From the NCBI GenBank assembly GCA_024803745.1, contig JANJXV010000151.1, positions 1,798,001 to 1,862,000 on the forward strand: 64,000 nt of DNA. Direction: 5' to 3'. The translations under genes were made by a program, and so were the position numbers. The stretch comes from Megascapheus bottae. Its lineage: Eukaryota > Chordata > Mammalia > Rodentia > Geomyidae. Below, piece by piece: positions 54,928 to 64,000 of the stretch. The first letter of the stretch is position 1. Each line of letters begins with the position of its first letter. The notes beneath the pieces were generated by a model that was not told the DNA's origin, did not search any database, and saw nothing but the letters and a program-made list of their open reading frames with translations.

Positions 54928-57900
54928 ACCTCCATTCTGTGACTTCACACACCTCCATTTTGACTTCACACACCTCCATTCTATGACTTCACACACCTTC
55001 ATTCTTACTTTAGAAACATCCATTCTATGACTTCACACACCTCCATTGTATGACTTCACAAACCTCCATTCTGTGACTTCACACACCTCCATTCTATGAC
55101 TTCACACACTTCCATTTTGTGACTTCACCCACCTCCATTGTGAGTTCACATACCTCCATTCTCTGATTCACACACCTTCATTCTGTGACTTCACACACCT
55201 CCATTCTATGACTTCACACACCTCCATTCTGTGACTTCACGCACCTCCATTCTATGACTTCAAACACCTCCATTCTGTGACTTCAAACACCTCCATTTTG
55301 AGTACACAAACCTCCATTCTGTGACTTCACACACCTCCATTCTATGACTTCACACTCCTCCATTTTGTGACTTCACACACCTCAATTCTATGACTTCAAA
55401 CACCTCCATTCTGTGACTTCAAACACCTAAATTTTGAGTACACAAACCTCCATTCTGTGACTTCACACACCTCTATTCTATGAATTCACACACCTCCATT
55501 CTATGACTTCACACACTTCCATTCTATGACTTCACACACCTCCATTCTGTGACTTCAAACACCTCCATTTTGAGTACACAAACCTCCATTCTGTGACTTC
55601 ACACACCTCCATTCTATGAATTCACACACCTCCATTCTATGACTTCACACACCTCCATTCTATGACTTCACACACCTCCATTCTATGAATTCACACACCT
55701 CCATTCTGTGACTTCACACACCTCCATTCTATGACTTCACACACCTCCATTTTGTGACTTCACCCACCTCCATTGTGAGTTCACATACCTCCATTCTGTG
55801 ATTCACACACCTTCATTCTGTGACTTCACACACCTCCATTCTATGACTTCACACTCCTCCATTTTGTGACTTCACACACCTAAATTCTATGACTTCACAC
55901 ACCTCCATTGTGACTTCACACACCTCCATTCTATGACTTCACACACCTCCCTTCTATGACTTCACACACCTCCATTCTGACTTCACACAGCTCCATTCTG
56001 TGACTTCACAAAACTCCATTCTGTGATTTCACACACCTCCATACTATGACTTCACACACCCCCATCTATGACTTCACACACCTCCATTCTGAGTTCACAC
56101 ACCTCCATTCTGTGACTTCACACACCTCCATTCTGACTTCACACACCTTCATTTTTTGACTTCACACACCTCCATTCTGTGACTTCTCACACCTCCATTC
56201 GATGACTTCACACTCTTCCATTGTGACGTCACACAACTCCATCCTATGAGTTCACACCTCTCCATTCTATCATTTCACACACCTCCATTCTGACTTCACA
56301 CACCTCCATTCTATGACATCACAGACCTCGAATCTGTGACTTCACTCACCTCCACTCTATGACTTCACACTCCTCCATTCTATGACTTCCCACACCTCCT
56401 TTCTATGACTTCACCCACCTCAGTGTATGACTTCACACACCTCCATTCTGACTTCACTCACCTCCATTCTGTGACTTCACACACCTCCGTTTTGACTTCA
56501 GACACTTCCAATCTGTGACTTCACACACCTCCATTCTGTGACTTCACACACCTCTATTGTTTCACTTCACACACCTCCATTCTTTGACTTCTCACACCGC
56601 CATTCCATGACTTCACAAACCTCCATTCTATGAGTTCACACACCTCCATTCTATGAGTTCACACACCTCCAATTTGACTTCACACATCTCCATTCTATAA
56701 CTTCACACACCTTCATTCTTACTTCAGAAACATCCATTCCCTGACTTCACAGACCTCCATTCTATGACTTCCCACACCTCCATTCTGTGGCTTCACACAC
56801 CTACATTCTGAGTTCACACACCACCATTCTGTGACTTCACAAACCTCCATTCTGTGACTTCACACACCTCGATCCTATGACTTCACACTCCTCCATTCAA
56901 TGAATTAACACAACTCCATTCTGTGATTTCACAAACCTCCATTCTATGACTTCACACACCTCCATTCTGTGACTTCACACACCTCCATTCTGAGTTCACA
57001 CACCTCCATTCTAAGACTTCACAAACCTCCATTCTGAGTTCACAGACCTCCATTCTATGACTTCACACACCTCCATTCTATGACTTCACTCACCTCCATT
57101 CTGATTTCACACAAATCCATTCTAACTTCACACACCTTAATTCTGTGACTTCAAACACCTCCATTCTATTATTTCACACACTTCCATTCTATGACTTCAC
57201 ACACCTCCATTCTGTGGCTTCACACACCTACATTCTGAGGTCACACACCTCCATTCTGTGACTTCACACACCTCCATTCTGTGATTTCACACACCTCCAA
57301 TCTGACTTCACACACCTCCATTCTATGACTTCACACACCTCCATTCCTTGACATCAAAAAACACCATTCTATGACTTCACACAACTCAATTTTGACTTCA
57401 CACACCTCCATTCTATGAGTTCACACACCTCCATTTTATGACTTCACACACCTCCATTCTATGACTTCACACACCTCAATTCTATGACTTCACACACCTC
57501 CATTCTATGACTTCACACACCTCCATTCTGTGACTTCACACACCTCCACTCTATGACTTCAAACACCTTCATTCTAACTTCACAAACATCCATTCTGTGA
57601 CTTCACACACCTCCATTCTGTGACTTCACACACCTTCATTCTGACTTCACACACCTCCATTCTGTGACTTCACACACCTCCATTCTATGACTTCACACAC
57701 CTCCATTCTGTGACTTCACACACCACCTTTTTGAATTCACACACCTCCATTCTGTGACTTCACACACCTCCATTCTGTGACTTCACACACCTCCGTTTTG
57801 ACTTCACACACTTCCATTCTGTGACTTCACACACCTCCATTCTGTGACTTCACACACCTCGATTGTTTCACTTCACACACCTCCATTCCTTGACTTCACA

Positions 57901-59732
57901 CACCTCCATTCCATGACTTCACACAACTCCATTCTATGACTTCACACACCTTCATTCTTACTTCAGAAACATCCATTCTCTGACTTCACAGACCTCCATT
58001 CTATGACTTCACAAACCTCCATTCTGTGACTTCACACACCTCCATTCTGAGTTCACACACCTCCATTCTCTGACTTCACACACCTCCATTCTTCCTTCAC
58101 ACACCTCCATTCTATGACTTCACACACTTCCATTCTATGACTTCACAAACCTCCATTCTGTGGCTTCACACACCTCCATTCTGAGTTCACACACCTCCAT
58201 TCTGTGACTTCACACACCTCCATTCTGTGACTTCACACACCTCCATTCTGTGACTTCACACACCTCGAACCTATGACTTCACACACCTCCATTCTTTGAA
58301 TTCACACACCTCCATTCTGTGATTTAACAGACCTCCATTCTATGACTTCACACACCTCCATTCTATGACTTCACACAGCTCCATTCTGTGACTTCACACA
58401 CCTCCACTCTATGACTTCAAACACCTTCATTCTAACTTCACAAACATCCATTCTGTGACTTCACACACCTCCATTCTGTGACTTCACACACCTTCATTCT
58501 GACTTCACACACCTCCATTCTGTGACTTCACACACCTCCATTCTATGACTTCACACACCTCCATTCTGTGACTTCACACACCACCTTTTTGAATTCACAC
58601 ACCTCCATTCTGTGACTTCACACACCTCCATTCTGTGACTTCACACACCTCCGTTTTGACTTCACACACTTCCATTCTGTGACTTCACACACCTCCATTC
58701 TGTGACTTCACACACCTCTATTGTTTCACTTCACACACCTCCATTCTTTGACTTCACACACCTCCATTCCATGACTTCACACAACTCCATTCTATGATTT
58801 CACACACCTTCATTCTTACTTCAGAAACATCCATTCTTTGACTTCACAGACCTCCATTCTATGACTTCACAAACCTCTATTCTGTGACTTCACACACCTC
58901 CATTCTGAGTTCACACACCTCCATTCTCTGACTTCACACACCTCCATTCTTCCTTCACACACCTCCATTCTATGACTTCACACACTTCCATTCTATGACT
59001 TCACACACCTCCATTCTGTGTCTTCACACACCTCCATTCTGAGTTCACACACCTCCATTCTGTGACTTCACACACCTCCATTCTGTGACTTCACACACCT
59101 CCATTCTGTGACTTCACACACCTCGAACCTATGACTTCACACACCTCCATTCTTTGAATTCACACACCTCCATTCTGTGATTTAACACACCTCCATTCTA
59201 TGACTTCACACACCTCATTTCTGAGTTGACACACCTCCATTCTGTGATTTCACACACCTCCAATCTGACATCACACACCTCCATTCTATGACTTCACACA
59301 CCCCCATTCGTTGACATCAAAAACATCCATTCTATGACTTCACACAACTCCATTGTGACTTCACACACCTCCATTCTGTGACTTCACACACCTCCATTCT
59401 GAGTTCACACACCTCCATTCTATGACTTCACAAACCCCCATTCTGAGTTCACATACGTCCATTCTATGACTTCACACACTTCCATTCTATGACTTCACAC
59501 ACCTCCATTCTATGACTTGACACACCTCCATTCTGTGACTTCACACACCTCCATTCTATGACTTCACAAACCTCCATTCTGAGTTCACAGTCCTCCATTC
59601 TATGACTTCACACACCTCCATTCTATGACTTCACACACCTCCATTCTGTGACTTCACACACCTCCATTCTGTGACTTCACACACCTCCATTTTGACTTCA
59701 CACACTTCAATTCTGTGACTTCACACACCTCC
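54928..59732 (+). repeat. Satellite array between LTR copies 6 and 7
   Basis: Body of the second 5-kb HOR, with the extra block of about 136 bp (six units) near 55,310-55,447. That block duplicates the CAAACAC...GAGTACAC series. One perfect CRE lies at 56,224-56,231. No gene is seen. Confidence 0.96.
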
Positions 59733-60052
59733 TGTTGTGAGCCAGAGTGGAATCAAACTGTACCTTGGCTTGCATCAGACGATGGCTTTGTTGTCTTATT
59801 GCTTTCTGGCCCTATTCTATGCAAATGACCTGAGAATTACAATATGAATGTAACACCTGGAGGTTCCCTGGGTCAGGAGGTGGGAAGAAGGGGGAGTGGA
59901 AAATAAACCGGCAGTCTCGGCAGTCTTTACCTGGACTGCGGACATCCCGGACCCGCTGTGTCTGTCTCTCTTCTATTTCTTGCTAGTCCTTGCCCCCCGA
60001 TTTCAGGAACCCCAATCTGCGAACCCTGGTTTGCCGCCGGTTGGCCCCGGCA
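59733..60052 (+). mobile_element. Solo LTR, copy 7
   Basis: A 320-bp LTR with TG...CA ends, flanked by ACCTCC at 59727-59732 and 60053-60058. The octamer starts at 59819 and AATAAA at 59902. It is identical to copy 6 as far as I can read. It opens the third 5-kb HOR, which is cut by the window end. Confidence 0.87.
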
Positions 60053-63000
60053 ACCTCCATTCTGTGACTTCACACACCTCCATTTTGACTTCACACACCT
60101 CCATTCTATGACTTCACACACCTTCATTCTTACTTTAGAAACATCCATTCTATGACTTCACACACCTCCATTGTATGACTTCACAAACCTCCATTCTGTG
60201 ACTTCACACACCTCCATTCTATGACTTCACACACTTCCATTTTGTGACTTCACCCACCTCCATTGTGAGTTCACATACCTCCATTCTCTGATTCACACAC
60301 CTTCATTCTGTGACTTCACACACCTCCATTCTATGACTTCACACACCTCCATTCTGTGACTTCACGCACCTCCATTCTATGACTTCAAACACCTCCATTC
60401 TGTGACTTCAAACACCTCCATTTTGAGTACACAAACCTCCATTCTGTGACTTCACACACCTCTATTCTATGAATTCACACACCTCCATTCTATGACTTCA
60501 CACACTTCCATTCTATGACTTCACACACCTCCATTCTGTGATTTCAAACACCTCCATTTTGAGTACACAAACCTCCATTCTGTGACTTCACACACCTCCA
60601 TTCTATGAATTCACACACCTCCATTCTATGACTTCACACACCTCCATTCTATGACTTCACACACCTCCATTCTATGAATTCACACACCTCCATTCTGTGA
60701 CTTCACACACCTCCATTCTATGACTTCACACACCTCCATTTTGTGACTTCACCCACCTCCATTGTGAGTTCACATACCTCCATTCTGTGATTCACACACC
60801 TTCATTCTGTGACTTCACACACCTCCATTCTATGACTTCACACTCCTCCATTTTGTGACTTCACACACCTAAATTCTATGACTTCACACACCTCCATTGT
60901 GACTTCACACACCTCCATTCTATGACTTCACACACCTCCCTTCTATGACTTCACACACCTCCATTCTGACTTCACACAGCTCCATTCTGTGACTTCACAA
61001 AACTCCATTCTGTGATTTCACACACCTCCATACTATGACTTCACACACCTCCATCTATGACTTCACACACCTCCATTCTGAGTTCACACACCTCCATTCT
61101 GTGACTTCACACACCTCCATTCTGACTTCACACACCTTCATTTTTTGACTTCACACACCTCCATTCTGTGACTTCTCACACCTCCATTCGATGACTTCAC
61201 ACTCTTCCATTGTGACGTCACACAACTCCATCCTATGAGTTCACACCTCTCCATTCTATCATTTCACACACCTCCATTCTGACTTCACACACCTCCATTC
61301 TATGACATCACAGACCTCGAATCTGTGACTTCACTCACCTCCACTCTATGACTTCACACTCCTCCATTCTATGACTTCCCACACCTCCTTTCTATGACTT
61401 CACCCACCTCAGTGTATGACTTCACACACCTCCATTGTGACTTCACTCACCTCCATTCTGTGACTTCACACACCTCCGTTTTGACTTCAGACACTTCCAA
61501 TCTGTGACTTCACACACCTCCATTCTGTGACTTCACACACCTCTATTGTTTCACTTCACACACCTCCATTCTTTGACTTCTCACACCGCCATTCCATGAC
61601 TTCACAAACCTCCATTCTATGAGTTCACACACCTCCATTCTATGAGTTCACACACCTCCAATTTGACTTCACACATCTCCATTCTATAACTTCACACACC
61701 TTCATTCTTACTTCAGAAACATCCATTCCCTGACTTCACAGACCTCCATTCTATGACTTCCCACACCTCCATTCTGTGGCTTCACACACCTACATTCTGA
61801 GTTCACACACCACCATTCTGTGACTTCACAAACCTCCATTCTGTGACTTCACACACCTCGATCCTATGACTTCACACTCCTCCATTCAATGAATTAACAC
61901 AACTCCATTCTGTGATTTCACAAACCTCCATTCTATGACTTCACACACCTCCATTCTGTGACTTCACACACCTCCATTCTGAGTTCACACACCTCCATTC
62001 TAAGACTTCACAAACCTCCATTCTGAGTTCACAGACCTCCATTCTATGACTTCACACACCTCCATTCTATGACTTCACTCACCTCCATTCTGATTTCACA
62101 CAAATCCATTCTAACTTCACACACCTTAATTCTGTGACTTCAAACACCTCCATTCTATTATTTCACACACTTCCATTCTATGACTTCACACACCTCCATT
62201 CTGTGGCTTCACACACCTACATTCTGAGGTCACACACCTCCATTCTGTGACTTCACACACCTCCATTCTGTGATTTCACACACCTCCAATCTGACTTCAC
62301 ACACCTCCATTCTATGACTTCACACACCTCCATTCCTTGACATCAAAAAACACCATTCTATGACTTCACACAACTCCATTTTGACTTCACACACCTCCAT
62401 TCTATGAGTTCACACACCTCCATTTTATGACTTCACACACCTCCATTCTATGACTTCACACACCTCAATTCTATGACTTCACACACCTCCATTCTATGAC
62501 TTCACACACCTCCATTCTGTGACTTCACACACCTCCACTCTATGACTTCAAACACCTTCATTCTAACTTCACAAACATCCATTCTGTGACTTCACACACC
62601 TCCATTCTGTGACTTCACACACCTTCATTCTGACTTCACACACCTCCATTCTGTGACTTCACACACCTCCATTCTATGACTTCACACACCTCCATTCTGT
62701 GACTTCACACACCACCTTTTTGAATTCACACACCTCCATTCTGTGACTTCACACACCTCCATTCTGTGACTTCACACACCTCCGTTTTGACTTCACACAC
62801 TTCCATTCTGTGACTTCACACACCTCCATTCTGTGACTTCACACACCTCGATTGTTTCACTTCACACACCTCCATTCCTTGACTTCACACACCTCCATTC
62901 CATGACTTCACACAACTCCATTCTATGACTTCACACACCTTAATTCTTACTTCAGAAACATCCATTCTCTGACTTCACAGACCTCCATTCTATGACTTCA

Positions 63001-64000
63001 CAAACCTCCATTCTGTGACTTCACACACCTCCATTCTGAGTTCACACACCTCCATTCTCTGACTTCACACACCTCCATTCTTCCTTCACACACCTCCATT
63101 CTATGACTTCACACACTTCCATTCTATGACTTCACACACCTCCATTCTGTGGCTTCACACACCTCCATTCTGAGTTCACACACCTCCATTCTGTGACTTC
63201 ACACACCTCCATTCTGTGACTTCACACACCTCCATTCTGTGACTTCACAAACCTCGAACCTATGACTTCACACACCTCCATTCTTTGAATTCACACACCT
63301 CCATTCTGTGATTTAACAGACCTCCATTCTATGACTTCACACACCTCCATTCTATGACTTCACACAGCTCCATTCTGTGACTTCACACACCTCCACTCTA
63401 TGACTTCAAACACCTTCATTCTAACTTCACAAATATCCATTCTGTGACTTCACACACCTCCATTCTGTGACTTCACACACCTTCATTCTGACTTCACACA
63501 CCTCCATTCTGTGACTTCACACACCTCCATTCTATGACTTCACACACCTCCATTCTGTGACTTCACACACCACCTTTTTGAATTCACACACCTCCATTCT
63601 GTGACTTCACACACCTCCATTCTGTGACTTCACACACCTCCGTTTTGACTTCACACACTTCCATTCTGTGACTTCACACACCTCCATTCTGTGACTTCAC
63701 ACACCTCTATTTTTTCACTTCACACACCTCCATTCTTTGACTTCACACACCTCCATTCCATGACTTCACACAACTCCATTCTATGATTTCACACACCTTC
63801 ATTCTTACTTCAGAAACATCCATTCTTTGACTTCACAGACCTCCATTCTATGACTTCACAAACCTCTATTCTGTGACTTCACACACCTCCATTCTGAGTT
63901 CACACACCTCCATTCTCTGACTTCACACACCTCCATTCTTCCTTCACACACCTCCATTCTATGACTTCACACACTTCCATTCTATGACTTCACACACCTC
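60053..64000 (+). repeat. Satellite array after LTR copy 7, running off the window
   Basis: 3.9 kb of the third HOR, matching 49,939-53,886 of the first almost unit for unit, without the 136-bp block. One perfect CRE lies at 61,213-61,220. The array continues at base 64,000. No gene is seen. Confidence 0.96.

Larger units (their letters stand above)
49619..64000 (+). repeat. LTR-bearing HOR of about 5 kb, two full copies and one partial
   Basis: Measured LTR to LTR, the units are 49,619-54,607 (4,989 bp), 54,608-59,732 (5,125 bp) and 59,733 to beyond the window. The AGTTCACACC marker at 51124, 56249 and 61238 gives offsets of 5,125 and then 4,989. The 136-bp difference is therefore one extra block just after the second LTR, at about 55,310-55,447, and the rest of the unit keeps its length. 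Each unit runs LTR, post-LTR series, 2.4-kb module, an internal repeat of about 0.86 kb (CCACTCTATG at 52421 and 53279), pre-LTR series. If the third unit has the 4,989-bp length, the next LTR would start near 64,722. Confidence 0.85.

Noticed and set aside
6929..60052. Seven independent retroviral insertions into a preferred site
   Set aside because: The same unit, base, orientation, target duplication and flanking variant units at all sites are far better explained by one insertion copied with the HOR.
1..64000. CRISPR array
   Set aside because: The repeats are head to tail with no unique spacers, and the seven insertions are one identical LTR. This is eukaryotic satellite.
1..64000. Human-type satellite II/III, (CATTC)n
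   Set aside because: CATTC occurs once per unit, but the period is 23 bp with a fixed TGACTTCACA part, not a 5-bp repeat.
1..64000. Telomeric or subtelomeric repeat
   Set aside because: I saw no TTAGGG or CCCTAA runs and no array end in the window.

Overview
The whole window is satellite DNA from a eukaryote. It contains no protein-coding or RNA gene that I can support. About 61.8 kb of the 64 kb (roughly 96%) is one uninterrupted tandem array of about 2,700 short units. The main unit is 23 bp, with cores CCTCCATTCT and TGACTTCACA. A 21-bp sub-type lacks two bases between those cores. The array runs off both ends of the window, so neither edge nor any flanking unique sequence is visible. The + strand is very poor in G.

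Seven times the array is interrupted by the same 320-bp element in the same orientation: 6929-7248, 9145-9464, 10842-11161, 43877-44196, 49619-49938, 54608-54927 and 59733-60052. It begins TGTTG, ends GGCA, carries AATAAA, and is flanked in every case by the 6-bp direct repeat ACCTCC taken from the satellite unit. Removing the element and one ACCTCC restores a perfect satellite unit. This is the signature of a solo retroviral LTR with a 6-bp target-site duplication, most like class II (ERVK, betaretrovirus-like) endogenous retroviruses. Such an LTR, with a POU octamer motif, points to a mammal, and a rodent seems plausible. The species assignment is inference.

All seven LTRs sit in the same unit at the same base, so one insertion was copied by satellite amplification rather than seven independent insertions. 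The array is built from nested higher-order repeats (HORs). Region by region: 1-6.9 kb, LTR-free array with a 988-bp tandem duplication; 6.1-11.7 kb, LTR-bearing repeats at offsets of 2,216 and 1,697 bp; 11.7-43.8 kb, a 32.7-kb LTR-free domain of overlapping duplications at offsets of 0.45, 2.29, 2.38, 3.16, 4.27 and 6.05 kb; 43.9-64 kb, LTR-bearing HORs of about 5.7, 4.99 and 5.13 kb plus a partial final copy.

The short ORFs in the window are LTR and satellite sequence read by chance. The real interest is an LTR that became a fixed part of a satellite HOR. It still carries octamer, SOX-like and poly(A) motifs that could make it a repeated promoter or terminator facing into the array. HOR boundaries were read by eye and are good to about 25-50 bp. 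LTR coordinates are exact.
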